Shown: one piece after another, positions 33,233-44,399 of the stretch
How positions within the stretch are numbered: the first letter of the stretch is position 1
Layout of the letters: every line of letters starts with the position of its first letter
Source of the DNA: Rhizophagus irregularis
Taxonomy: Eukaryota; Glomeromycota; Glomeromycetes; Glomerales; Glomeraceae
Direction of reading: 5' to 3'
Assembly (NCBI RefSeq): GCF_026210795.1
Contig: NC_089439.1
Location: forward strand, 3,720,001 to 3,784,000
Length of the DNA stretch: 64,000 nucleotides
Translations under genes and position numbers: made by a program
The notes under the pieces: model-generated
Databases searched by the model: none
What the model was told of the DNA's origin: nothing
Seen by the model: only the letters and a program-made list of their open reading frames with translations

Positions 33233-33978
33233 AAAACATTTTCTCGACAATCAAAATCTCGACAATCCAAAATCCCCGACAAGTCATTGTCCGAAAGCTG
33301 AGTGGAGGACTTTGTCTATCCCACACGTGACTTATATACACGTGACAATCGTGACATAATCTTTTATACTATAATTAAACTTTTGTTTAACCTTCATAAG
33401 ATGTATATAATAAATTAGTTGTTTTTAAATCATTTCTTCAGATTCATTAATAATAAACGAAAAAATATAATAAATGAAAATATATAACTTATATCTTATG
33501 TAATTTATTTTCGTTATTAAAATCTTAAAATAATAATTAAAAATATAAAATGGATAGCCAGCCTGTATTTATTCACCCTGAAACACTTAGAAAACGCAAA
33601 ATTAGAGAAAATGATACTCATAATCAACGTGAAAGACGTTGTGCTCGTGTGCTCGTGATGTTTATAAATCGTTGCAAAATATAACACCAATAAGATTTCA
33701 CTTTGGAAAACGTGCAGCGTGACGTCCGCTTCGGACGTTTAACGGTCACCGTTACCTAGTTATATCGTTCAAATGATTTTCGAGATTTTGTACCAAAACC
33801 TAAAAAAATAGTTACAATAAAATAATTTGTTGCAATATGTAATATTTAGTTTAAATGTGGTAAATTTTATAATTTGTTCTAAAATTGCCGGGATAATCAA
33901 CTTGTCGGTATAATGATTTGTTGGGATTTTGACTTATCGATCGGGATTTTGGATTGTCGAGATTTTGTTGTCGGTCTT
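33233..33978. mobile_element. Iteron-ended element with internal short frame
   Basis: Left end AAAATCTCGACAATCCAAAA with further CCGACAA units. The right end, reverse complemented, gives AAAATCTCGACAATCCAAAA again, followed by CCCGATCGATAAG. The interior of about 600 bases contains a short coding-like frame at 33550-33684. This resembles the GTCGG iteron group of the left region, but with a different repeat. Confidence 0.6.
33550..33684 (+). pseudogene. Short frame MDSQPVFIHPETLRKRK, frameshifted
   Basis: A 44-codon frame starting MDSQPVFIHPETLRKRK, strongly hydrophilic and basic afterwards (NQRERRCAR). The 8 bases TGTGCTCG are tandemly duplicated at about 33642-33657. With only one copy the frame would run on to a stop near 33722, so the duplication looks like a frame-breaking slippage. 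I do not recognise the family. Because it lies between the inverted ends of an element it may be the start of a transposon-encoded or captured protein. Confidence 0.4.
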
Positions 33979-34162
33979 GTGTCAGTCGTTCAAATGATTT
34001 TCGAGATTTCGTACCAAAACCAATTTAAGTAGACATTGCGTGAATGTCAAGCTATTTTCGGATATTATCAATATAAATATTAATTGTAATGACAATTGTT
34101 AATGACATATCTCACCGACATACGGTGGTTTTTCTCTTTTTTAATGTTGTCCTAATTTAAGC

Positions 34163-34290
34163 CCTATAAAAAATTTTATCCGTTATTTCTGTAACAACTC
34201 CGTAAAAATGAGCCTTTCACGGATCCATCCATTAATTCCGAGAATATGAGCCTTTTACGGTAAAAGATGGAATATAAAAAACTTTTTACA
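34163..34290. mobile_element. CCCTATAAAAAATTTTATCCG element
   Basis: Left end CCCTATAAAAAATTTTATCC, right end AAAAACTTTTTACAGGA. Internal paired ACGGATCC and TTACGG motifs. Relative of 21667-22037. Confidence 0.6.
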
Positions 34291-34369
34291 GGACAGTACA
34301 TAACCACAAAATTTTTTTATTAACGTCATTTTTATTATTTTTAGCTGTCTAAATAATTTATTTTCTTTA

Positions 34370-35104
34370 AAGATCGGCAAGATGAGCATTTATTATTTTA
34401 TTTCTTTAAAATGAATTGTCAGTAAAATAACTGTCGATGAAACATTTGTCGATAAAGTAATCGTTGATGATCTGACCTTGCCCCTTACTGTGTCCATTTT
34501 CATAAACATTCATCAATTAAAGTCATTTAATATTAGGGGCAATTTACTAAAAGTAAGGACATTTTGTTAATCACGTGATTGTAAAAAGGTGTTTTTCCTC
34601 ACAAGAAATATTATATCATTGCTTTGCGCTTTTCAAATCATTTTTTAAAACTCGTGATTACTTTTGAGTTGTGATTATTCTAAATTATTTTGTAAAAAAA
34701 GGGTTGAATTTGAAATTTCCCATTATTTAGGTAAGTTTGCTATTGAAGTTTGTGTAACAAAAATGTTTCCAATTTACCTAAATAATGAGAAATACCTTCT
34801 TTATAGAATAATCACAAGTAATCACGAATTTTAAAAAATCATTTTTTCATGATGATTTATAAATTCAAAAAGGTAGATGCTCGGATATTTTATCCAATAA
34901 TTCGCTTCATTTAATTTCGGATAAGCAGAAATCCAGCATGAAAATTTCGTAATAAAAAGAAAAAAAATCAATTTTGAAAAATTAAAGCTTGGCAAAATTT
35001 AATTATAAAACGGGGTCTCTATGATTTTTCCAAGACTATTAATTCTTTCCGTACAATCAATTTAATAACAATTCATCTCCATAATAATTGCACATTTACT
35101 AACT
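34370..35104 (+). repeat. Iteron end and upstream flank of peptide gene 5
   Basis: The iteron end at 34370-34465 is followed by GACCTTGCCCCTTACTGTGT and a flank shared with 22955-23857, shortened by deletions of about 150 bases in the middle. It ends with the promoter region common to gene 4. Confidence 0.7.
35004..35010 (+). promoter_or_regulatory. Likely TATA box of the 35105 gene
   Basis: TATAAAA about 95 bases before the start codon, inside AATTATAAAACGGGGTCTC, as before the 23858 gene. Confidence 0.5.
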
Positions 35105-35293
35105 ATGAATCCGAGACATTTAATTTCATTTATTTATCTCACTCTTCTCATGTTTTGCATTATACACTTTAAAACAGCTCGAGCTTTAACTCTCCCTGCT
35201 GATGATCGTTGTAACATAAGCTGTCCAGCCCCAAGACAATGTTGTTGTTGGGGAACTAAACCCACTTGCTATTGTCTCGATATTTGTGATTGA
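35105..35293 (+). CDS. Small secreted cysteine-rich peptide, family copy 5
   Basis: A 62-residue product. It has the signal-peptide start MNPRHLISFI, a hydrophobic core at about 7-20 and a junction TARALTLPAD. The eight mature cysteines are spaced C-X3-C-X5-CCC-X6-C-X-C-X3-C, with WGTKPT in the variable loop. Compared with its nearest relative at 23858 only a few codons differ in the signal peptide, but most residues between cysteines differ. The 3' flank again carries ATAAGCAAGCATCTTTC. It is the rightmost family member. A disulfide-stabilised extracellular peptide is inferred; its target is unknown. Confidence 0.75.
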   Translation: MNPRHLISFIYLTLLMFCIIHFKTARALTLPADDRCNISCPAPRQCCCWGTKPTCYCLDICD

Positions 35294-37401
35294 TTAATCA
35301 ATTTTGATTAATTTATTTATTCTTCTTAAAAAATCATGCCATGAATATATATTATCATTATTATTTCTTCTCCTATTTATTAATGTCATCTTACTATTTG
35401 TTAATGACAATATTTCTTCTTACTATTTAATAAAATCATTAATTTCTTCTTCCTATTTATTAATGACAATATTTCTTCTTCCTATTTATTAGTGTCATTA
35501 TTTCTTTTAAAAATGGTCGAATTTTTTTAATAATCTTGGCTTGTAGTTAAAACGTATAATTTATATAAGCAAGCATCTTTCTATTATAATGATTACTAAT
35601 TTTGAGGCTTAAATTGATGAAATTTGTTCAAATTAATATCAATAAAGAATCCTTTTGCACATACTTTGACGTCTTATTTTTTAATTATGCTGTTTTTTGT
35701 TTTTTTTTTTGGAAATATGAATTGTTTTTTATTTTCGAAAATTTTTAATAATAACTGGAGTCATTACATCTCTAGGTAAATCTCCCGAAATCCCGACATA
35801 ACCTTCATACTCAAAATATCTTTTGACTGATTTATGGTAACCTGATTTATTACAATCTTATGCTAATATGCCAACTACAAACATCGAATTAGTTCTTTTA
35901 ACTGATCTATAAAATTAAATGATTTTTTTAATATTTATCCAAAATTCTCTTTCAATACAATTTATTTTCTAAACCAATTATTTTTAATTTTTTAATCCTA
36001 GTTTACCTTGTTGGATTAAATATGCTTATTCTCACGGTTGCACGATTTCCCGACATTGTTGGTGGGTTAAAGATAACAAATGAATACTCTTATGTTAAAT
36101 ATTAGTATTATTATTATCTTACTCTTATATAATTTATAATTGATTTATTCGTAAATATTGCTTCACAAATTTAGAATTTAATAAAAATTTTATTATTGCA
36201 ATTGTTTATTATTATTATACTGATTTTATCAACATAATAAATTTTGTTTATCCATTTATTTTCAAATTAGAACATTTTGTGATTTGATTCATAATTTTTT
36301 TAATAAATAATTTTTTGTTAGCCAAGATAAGATAATAAAGGCGTGATAACATATGAACAGATATAGTTCTGTAACTATTTTTATTATTTAAACTCCTTTA
36401 AAAAAAATTTTCTTTTAATTTGAAATTTATCCTTCTTTTTGCTTTTACAAAATAATTTCTTCTGTCAGTATTAAATGTCGGACATTTCATTTAGAATATA
36501 AGAAACGTCCGGATAATTAAGAAAAATTATTACTGAGGTAAATAAAAAATAATCTTGTTTATGACATATTTAAGCTTCATTTGAGAACGTCTTACTTATT
36601 TGTTAATTTTATACAGACACCACATATCTTCTTATCTCTTAAAGAATCAAAAAACTTTTCAATTACAAGAGAGGGAATTATGCTTTATAAATGATACATA
36701 ATTTTTATATCGCTGGATTGAACGACATGAACGAAAGAATCATTTATTCTAACTTCACCATGATGGTATTGTTGCAATTCTGATGCTGCAAGAAAATATA
36801 ATACTGATAGAACAAGATATACAATTTATAATTATTGATCTTATGCATACCAATTTTTTATATTAAAATCTAAGCAAATAGTACAATTTTTTTGCTTATA
36901 GTAAAAAAAAACTACATCCCAATCTTAAAAATTTACAAGAGATACATAATCAAGGAGTTAATGCTGGTACTCATTAATTTAATGATCACAGATAGCAATA
37001 TAAAAATAACATATTACTTTTAAATATAACATGAAGTTTACATATTGACAAATCAATGATGATAATGACGATACACTCACAATTTATAACCAAAGACTTG
37101 ACAGACACTCATCTAAAATTATCTGGAAATGTAGCCTGGTCTGAAATTACTTACGCAATACCATATGGTATGTCGCTAAAAATTTTATTATATTTATAGT
37201 ATTATTTATCGTATAAATTCAACCTTTTATTATTTTTTTCATGTAGCAACGAAAAAAATTTATAATAATGACATAAAAAAGTATTGATTAAAAAATAAAT
37301 GTTTTAAATATTTATATAATATGAATAACATAAATTACACAATAAAAAAAATAATACATTTATTGGGAGATGGTCATCTTTATTATATACAAACTGTTAT
37401 A
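35294..37401. other. Gene-free stretch after peptide gene 5
   Basis: Positions 35300-35520 are loose tandem repeats of a TTATTTCTTCTTCCTATTTATTAATG-like unit, and 35545-35640 belongs to the shared 3' flank. Beyond that the sequence is A+T-rich. A 36-codon open stretch at about 36757-36865 and another at about 37085-37160 could be decayed coding sequence but cannot be assigned. Confidence 0.4.
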
Positions 37402-38640
37402 TTAATTATAATATCCAATTTGCATTAATTTATATTTTGCACGTCTTATTCCATTATCTGAAGCTTTTTTATACCAATAACGTGCATCTATCATACTGAT
37501 ACTAGTTCCTATCCCATAATTATAACATTCGCCTAAGTGATATTGTCCAAAATGGCATCCATTATTTGCTGATTTAGAATACCATTCAAATGCTTTAGCA
37601 TAGTTTTTTTCCGTTCCAACTCCTCTTCTATAACAATAACCTAAATGATTCTGACCTTCAGCACATCCATTAATAGCTGATTTATAATACCATTCAAACG
37701 CTTTAACATGATTTTGTTGTATTCCTTCTCCATAATAATAACATTCTCCTAAGTTATTTTGAGCTTTAATGTTTCCTTCATCAGCTGCTTTGGAATATAA
37801 TTCAAATGCTTTGTAATAATTTTTTTTTACTCCTTTTCCATAATGGTAACATTCTCCTAAATTACTTTTACCTAAGGCATATCCATTATTTGCTGATTTA
37901 GAATACCATTTATATGCTCTAAGATAATCTTGTGTTGTTCCTATTCCATGATAATGACATTCTCCTAATTTATTTTGACCTTCAGCACATTCATTATTAG
38001 CTGATATTGAATACCATTCAAACGCTTCTTTATAATCCTTTGTTACTCCTTGACCATATTGATAACAATAACCTAAATTATATTGAGCCATTGGAACACC
38101 TTTTATAGCAAATTCCAAATATTTATTTAAATTATTTTGAAGTATTTTATCTAAAATAATATCTTTATAATAAAATAATGATAATAAATATTTTCCAATT
38201 ATAATATTAATATTTTGTAATATATCAAATAATTCATAATCTTTTTCTTCTTCAATTTTAATATTTAATAAATATAATTCTAATGCTTTATTTTTATCCA
38301 TATTACAACCAATACCATATTGATAAAAAAATCCGATAATATTAGAAAACCAAATTTTATTTTTTTCATGATTTCTCATTAATTTTAAAATTTCATTTGA
38401 ATTCTTATTATTATTTATCCATTCTTTTAAATTATTTTCTAAAGTTTTAATTGTATTATAATCATTTATATAAATGATTTTTTTATAAAAATCTTTTGAA
38501 AATTTCTTTAAGAATTTTTCATCAATAACAATATCAATAATTTCTATAGTTTCATTAATTTCGTTAGTTTCCGTAATTAAAAATTCATTAATAGACTTGA
38601 TAATTTTGTCATTTGAAAAATTCGAAAGAAAATTTGACAT
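37402..38640 (-). CDS. Sel1-like repeat (TPR-type) protein
   Basis: A single-exon frame of 412 residues from the ATG at 38640; an in-frame ATG 37 codons upstream would add a hydrophobic leader rich in Phe and is less likely. From about residue 184 to the end there are six to seven Sel1-type repeats of 36 residues (AQYNLGYCYQYGQGV..., FEWYSKSANNG and similar), with one degenerate repeat near 105-130. The N-terminal half is Asn/Ile-rich and has no recognised domain. Sel1 repeats form alpha-solenoid scaffolds for protein-protein binding. In AM fungi such repeats are often joined to a protein kinase domain; none is present here. The partner and role are unknown. The next gene on the right is 3.7 kb away. 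Confidence 0.85.
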   Translation of the reverse strand: MSNFLSNFSNDKIIKSINEFLITETNEINETIEIIDIVIDEKFLKKFSKDFYKKIIYINDYNTIKTLENNLKEWINNNKNSNEILKLMRNHEKNKIWFSNIIGFFYQYGIGCNMDKNKALELYLLNIKIEEEKDYELFDILQNINIIIGKYLLSLFYYKDIILDKILQNNLNKYLEFAIKGVPMAQYNLGYCYQYGQGVTKDYKEAFEWYSISANNECAEGQNKLGECHYHGIGTTQDYLRAYKWYSKSANNGYALGKSNLGECYHYGKGVKKNYYKAFELYSKAADEGNIKAQNNLGECYYYGEGIQQNHVKAFEWYYKSAINGCAEGQNHLGYCYRRGVGTEKNYAKAFEWYSKSANNGCHFGQYHLGECYNYGIGTSISMIDARYWYKKASDNGIRRAKYKLMQIGYYN

Positions 38641-38751
38641 TATTTTGACAAAAAAAAAAATAAATAAATAAAATATATCAATGAATTTTATTTTGTAAAA
38701 TTGCTGGATTGGCGTTTCTTTATATTTGGGAAAATGGAAAAAGTATATCAC

Positions 38752-39740
38752 TATGGATTTCTATATTAAGTAATGCCATCCTAATTCTGACCATGGGTTA
38801 GGGGAAGTGCCAGAAATTACGTCATTTAGAGGGTTTGAGACCCTTGTCATTATCTATTTTATCTATTTTAGGAAATCAAAAATTATAATGTAATTTTGGC
38901 CGGAATTAAATATGTTCTTAATTACTAAAAATGGGGATTCGTCTAAAGCGGGAAAATCACGTGATTTGGTATAACTAATTTTTTTATAAATTAAGATTTG
39001 AAAATCATAAAATAAGCATATCTTAGTCTGCTCTACAAGTTTACTTTAGGAAAAAAAGTAGAAAAAAGAATACTGTTTTTGACTTTACATATGAGCAAAC
39101 AGATTTTGACAAAATGGACAAATAAATTTTTAATAAAAATGAAAGTCAAATAAGTAAAAAACGGCATTCATAATCTCAGTTATACTCTAATTAAACTTGC
39201 AGAACAGGCTTAAATGCATCTAATGTATGTTTTGAATAGGTTATATATGTATGGGGAAAATTTTTTTTCGAAAAAAACAATTTTGTCCTAAGTCACGTGA
39301 TTTAACTCCGCTTTAATTTTTAGACATTTGTAGTTAATATAATTCTGGCCAGAAATTATGTTGTGCTGCGGCTGGATTCTGCGGTTAACTGCGCCCAATA
39401 CTGTAACACGTTTGTATTTATTGTTTGACATATGGAATTATTAATAAAGATAATTCTTATTTATGTATATATTTCTGGTAAGAAATTAAGAAAACTTATC
39501 ATATAGAAATGCTCGATATGGATAATTGTTATTAAAGCATGAAAGTATGAAACCGAATTTTCTTAATTAGATTATAATTAACCGAACATCAAGCACGAAA
39601 TAATTAAACCCAATAAATATTCGAAATAATAACTCGTTTCAGATATTGTATATATTGGGATATCAAAAAAAAAATAATAATAATAATTCTAAGCCATCCA
39701 TCCAAATTACGTATGATGAGAAAATTTGATTCTTAATTTT
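38752..39740. other. Gene-free stretch containing one miniature element
   Basis: Apart from the element at 38943-39316, it holds only A+T-rich sequence and some CCAGAATTA/CCGGAATTA words. No gene. Confidence 0.45.
38943..39316. mobile_element. Miniature element with TCACGTGA in its ends
   Basis: Left end TCTAAAGCGGGAAAATCACG (continuing TGATTTGG) and right end, reverse complemented, TTAAAGCGGAGTTAAATCACG. Both ends contain the palindrome TCACGTGA. Related to 30295-30484. Confidence 0.6.
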
Positions 39741-39749
39741 TAGAATTAA

Positions 39750-40985
39750 GGGCGTGGAAGAACTGCGCCACAAAATACTTGATATGTAAAACAAAATAAA
39801 TTGATTTTACCGTATATATTAAAATAATGTGAAAATGTACATTATAACATTATATTAATTTTTTATATATAAAAGATTTGATAAAGATACGTAACTTAAA
39901 TTAATTTATTTACGTAAACACATAAATATGAGAAATCAATAAATTATGTGTAACTGGACCGGTTCTCAGACAACCGGTTTAGATTTTCACACTTTGATTG
40001 GTAACCGGGAATAATTGGAACAGAATCTTTATTTTGCTTTTTATAATTGTATTTTATGGATTTTTAAAAAGGTGCCACAAAATACATGATAATTAATAAT
40101 TATAAAACGCAACTAAATTGATTTAATGTACATATTAATTATGTGAATAAAGGAGAATTTAGATATAATAATACAGTCAACTCCCTAAAAATGCACCCCC
40201 TTGGGACCATATACATAATTTTTGTAATAGTGCATTTAGAGAGAGTAAATAATTAGAGATCGTATTGCATTTAGGGAGGGTATACATAATAGGTGCATTT
40301 ATAAAGGAAGCATTTATGGAGAGTTTATTGTAACTATAAAAATACTGAATAAATAGAAGTATGAGAAAATTGATTGTAACCGGACATCAGTTCTAGACAA
40401 CCGATTTAAATTATTACACAAGTTGAAACAATCGAAACATTTTAGTGTTCGAATCTTTTATAATTGGATTTATGGACTATTAAACAATTTCATTTTAACC
40501 AGTGTCACAATATATATGATTTACTATATGTAATAAAAGAATTTGAATTTGATAAAGATACGTGGCTTAAATTAATTTTATTTATGTAAATAAATGAATA
40601 AATAGAAGTATGAGAAATCATATAAAATTGATTATAACCGGACAACCGATTTAAATTATTACACAAGTTGATTGATAATTGGCTTGGAATAATCGAAACA
40701 TTTTGGTGTTCGAATCTTTATTTAAACTAACCAGTACCACACAATATATTTATAAAAACACAATTAAATTGATTTACTGTACATGTATTAAGATATGTGG
40801 CTTAAAATAATTTTCTTTATGTAAACAAATGAATAAATAACAAAAGTATGAGAAAAACTATAAAACCAGTTCTCAGACAACCGGTTTAAATTATTACACA
40901 TGTTGATTAATAATTTGGAATAAAATTTGTTCGAATCTTTTTATTATCGGATTTATGAATTTTTTTAACCAATCATCATCATATC
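39750..40985. repeat. Degenerate tandem array of a roughly 220-bp unit
   Basis: Four to five units share AAATGAATAAATAGAAGTAT, ACAACCGATTTAAATTATTA, TGTTCGAATCTTT and CACAATATAT text. Starts lie near 39750 (partial), 39890, 40345, 40560 and 40790. Several units hold an imperfect inverted repeat CCGGTTCTCAGACAACCGG. A miniature element (40174-40330) splits the array. No coding potential. Confidence 0.65.
40174..40330. mobile_element. Miniature element with CAGTCAACTCCC ends
   Basis: TA-flanked, with left end CAGTCAACTCCCTAAAAATG and a decayed right end CTCCATAAATGC-like. Internal TGCATTTAGAGAG iterons. A shortened relative lies at 49746-49841. Confidence 0.6.
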
Positions 40986-41286
40986 ACATGAACTTATTGA
41001 TGATCACGTATTAATAACGCGTAATAACTTATAAGAAATTATTCGTTTTAAATATATATAAAATGAATTTATAAAGTAAACCCCAAAATTCTGAGTATGA
41101 TTAATTTTATTGATATTACAAAGTTGGAAATCATATGCAAAAGATATGAAAACCTGATTCAAGAAATGAAAAAAAAACAATTATTTTAGGATATCCATTA
41201 CTTGAATAAGAAAAATAATTACAAAGTACAAATACCAACCAGTGTCAAACCTGTAAGAATTCTCTTGGAAATAAAGAATTTTTTTT

Positions 41287-41317
<31 letters not shown>

Positions 41318-42377
41318 ACAATCAAATATTTTATATATAATATAAAAAAAAAAAATTCTTTTTGAATCGAAATGATTTTATGATTTACATGTGATATAAA
41401 AGCATCATTGTATTAGAAGATGATATGAAACAAGAAACAAGTTGAATAAACCTAACCTGGTTAAAAAATTTTAATAATACGACCGTTTTATATTCGATCA
41501 AATTTAAGGCTGGACTTTTTGTGTAACATTTTATGGGAGATCAACCTATAAAAATAAGGAAACTGCGTATTGTACGATCTGCCGAAATTTTTAATTGTTA
41601 AGTACGAAACGTATTACAAGGATTAAAAAATTATAAATTATCCGGAAACCTTTGACAATATATCCAAAAGTTGTTCTTTGTTTATCAAGGCACAAGTAAT
41701 AAGGGTAAATCGCGTTAAGGCATGCTAAATTCATTATATTTTATTGGATAACATTCGGGTTCCATGAAACAAAATTCAAAAATTTCCGGATCAGAATCAA
41801 TTAACATATAAAGGACAATGCAGAAAAAAGTTTATATATTATAAAATCGTGATCATTTCTCAAACACTGATTCGTTTAACTTTGAGAAAATAATTTTATT
41901 TAATTTAACTTTTTATAGATTAATATGAACATATGTTTTAAACTGTAAATATACTTTTTAATAAACTTTTTTCTTTTTAAACTTAAAAAAAACTTTTATC
42001 ATTTAGTTGGATTTATTCGTTATTTTATAAATAAACTTATTATTTATAAAGTTCTGAATAATTTATTTTATCAATGGGATTAAAAAGGTTTTTATTGTTA
42101 CATAAAAAAAACAAATTTGGAATCATAAATTAGATATTGCCTTTTTTTTATTTAACTGGTTCCAGAATTTTTTTTTTTTCCCAGAGAATATATTATTTCT
42201 TTTTTTTTTAAAAAAAAAAAAGATTTTTTTTAAAAAATAGTAAAGATAAATAAAACACGTTCGAAAAAAAAGATCTGTTTCAAAATAATAATAATAATAT
42301 TTCGATTACCAAACGAAAAAAATAAAAAATAAAAAAAAATTCATTTTTTTTTATTTTTTTTTATTTTTTTTTTCAAA

Positions 42378-43955
42378 ATGAAGAATTTTCCAACGGAGGT
42401 TGTACAAAGAATCGTATCTAATCTTCAAGATGTTAAAAATCCACATTATTTATTTTCAACCTTGATGGTTAATAAAGAATGGTGTAAAGTATCAGTACCA
42501 TATTTATGGGAATTAACATTAGATTATATACCGGATAAATATAATTCATATAAATGTATTATAACATATTTATCAAATGCTGAAGAAAGTTCAAGAAATT
42601 TTTTGAGAAATCATGGAATGGATTTATTAACATCACCACCTTGGTCAACTTTTAATTATCCAACATATTTAACATCAATAAATTATCATCATTTAGCAAT
42701 ATTAATTCAATCATATTTATCAAAAACAAATGATGATAATAATGATGATTTTATATCAGCAAAAGAAAGATTAATATTTCAAGAATTATTTAAATTATTT
42801 ATGAAAAAAAGTAAATATATTAAAAAAATTACAATACCTGATACAATTAATTTAGATGGAATTATGGAAGATATACCTTTTATTACTCGTTATAATGGTG
42901 CAAGTAAATGTTTAAGAGGATTAAAAGAATTTTATTGTTATTGGAATTTTAATGGAAGTTTTTATAAATCAATACTTAATATTTGTAAAAATATTCAAAT
43001 AATTAAAATTTATATTGATGCTTATTATGATGTGGAATATTTATCAAAATTAATTTCTATACAATCAAATTTAAAACAATTAAAAATTGAAGTACAAGAA
43101 ATAACTGTTGGAAGTAGTATTATAATAAATGATTATTGTACTCCTATATTTAATTCTATATTAGATCAAAAAAATTCCATACAAAAATTAGAATTAATTA
43201 ATTTTTCTTTTCAATTTGCTGATAAAGAAATTTTTGAAAAATTAATTAATTGTAAATATTTAAGATTTTTATCAATTTATAAATGTAAATTCTTGGAATC
43301 TCTTAATTTTTCTTCTTTAAATGGTATTCCTAGTTTAGAAGAATTTTATTATTGTCATAAGATTGATGATTATTTTCCTGAAAATTTAATTATAAGTTTA
43401 TTTCATTCAAATTTAAGAAAAATTAAATTATCTTTTCATACAATGAATATTATAGAAGCTATTATTATTAATTGTCCAAATTTAGAAATTTTAAAATTAT
43501 CAACTTCTTTAAATCGAAAGAATATTTTAGATATTTTCTCTTCTTGTAATCAATTAAAATATTTTTCTTTTAAAGGTAATCATGGTGGTAATAATGAAAA
43601 TAATTTATTAATTCAAATGAGTAAATTTGTTCCTTTAACTTTGGAAATATTAGAAATTCAAATGTGTTTACAACATCCTTGGATTTTTTCTGCTGATTCC
43701 TTGAAATTTTTCTTAAAAGCTTCTAAAAATTTAAAATTATTAAAAATTATTCATAAAGAACCTCAACAAACATTAGATCAACAATTTTCTAATCCTTTAA
43801 CTCCGGAAAATTCTACCATGAAAACTTTATCAAGAGAACATTTTGATGTTATTAAAGAATCTGGTATTGGTCTTTATATGACAAGTGGAATCAAATTTAG
43901 TAAAAAATTATATCCAAATTACGTTCATACTATAGAAATTCCCAGAAAGATTTAA
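42378..43955 (+). CDS. F-box protein with leucine-rich C-terminal region
   Basis: A single-exon frame of 525 residues. Residues 1-45 (MKNFPTEVVQRIVSNL then a WCKVSVPYLW ending) form an F-box, the segment that binds Skp1 in SCF ubiquitin ligases. From about 180 to 460 the chain contains repeated L..L.L.. segments (LKQLKIEV, LRKIKLSF, LEILKLST, LKLLKII), consistent with an irregular leucine-rich repeat domain for substrate recognition. F-box/LRR proteins of this build are greatly expanded in AM fungi. The start is the first ATG after a long T-rich leader. The substrate is unknown. The MATH-BTB gene 440 bases downstream is a second potential ubiquitin-ligase adaptor, but with its own promoter. 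Confidence 0.85.
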   Translation: MKNFPTEVVQRIVSNLQDVKNPHYLFSTLMVNKEWCKVSVPYLWELTLDYIPDKYNSYKCIITYLSNAEESSRNFLRNHGMDLLTSPPWSTFNYPTYLTSINYHHLAILIQSYLSKTNDDNNDDFISAKERLIFQELFKLFMKKSKYIKKITIPDTINLDGIMEDIPFITRYNGASKCLRGLKEFYCYWNFNGSFYKSILNICKNIQIIKIYIDAYYDVEYLSKLISIQSNLKQLKIEVQEITVGSSIIINDYCTPIFNSILDQKNSIQKLELINFSFQFADKEIFEKLINCKYLRFLSIYKCKFLESLNFSSLNGIPSLEEFYYCHKIDDYFPENLIISLFHSNLRKIKLSFHTMNIIEAIIINCPNLEILKLSTSLNRKNILDIFSSCNQLKYFSFKGNHGGNNENNLLIQMSKFVPLTLEILEIQMCLQHPWIFSADSLKFFLKASKNLKLLKIIHKEPQQTLDQQFSNPLTPENSTMKTLSREHFDVIKESGIGLYMTSGIKFSKKLYPNYVHTIEIPRKI

Positions 43956-44199
43956 ATAGTAGTTAAATTAACGTTAGATTTTAACGTAGGCAGAATTTTA
44001 GATTTATATTGTATATATTGTAAATTTTTTTTTTTTTTATAAATAAAATCCGTAATTTTATATCATAATTTAAAAATATGGGAGCATCGTAATAAATTTA
44101 ATATGGGAGTATCGTAATAATATTAACGTAATACAATAGATGTGATCTAACATACGTCATTAAATTGAGATTTTTTTTTAAAACCCGTCCCCGTTGTTT

Positions 44200-44396
44200 A
44201 TGTTTCTAATCTTTTCACATTTACTTTTGTTTTTACTTTTTTCTTTTTACTTTTATTTTACTTTTATTTTTCTTTTACTTCTCTTTTACTTCTCTTTTAC
44301 TTCTCTTTTACTTCTCTTTTACTTCTCTTTTACTTCTCTTTACTTTTCTTTTTACTTTTCTTTTACTTTTCTTTTACTTTTTCTTTTACTTCCTTC
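44200..44396. repeat. Pyrimidine microsatellite (CTTTTACTTCT)n before the BTB gene
   Basis: Repeats of CTTTTACTTCT and CTTTTACTTTT run up to three bases before the next start codon. A phenylalanine/leucine-rich frame across it is an artefact. It probably forms the 5' leader or promoter of the MATH-BTB gene. Confidence 0.7.
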
Positions 44397-44399
44397 ATA

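Noticed and set aside
36740-36870. Possible transposase fragment (HDGIVAILM-like stretch)
   Set aside because: It is only about 36 codons with stops on both sides and no motif I could defend.
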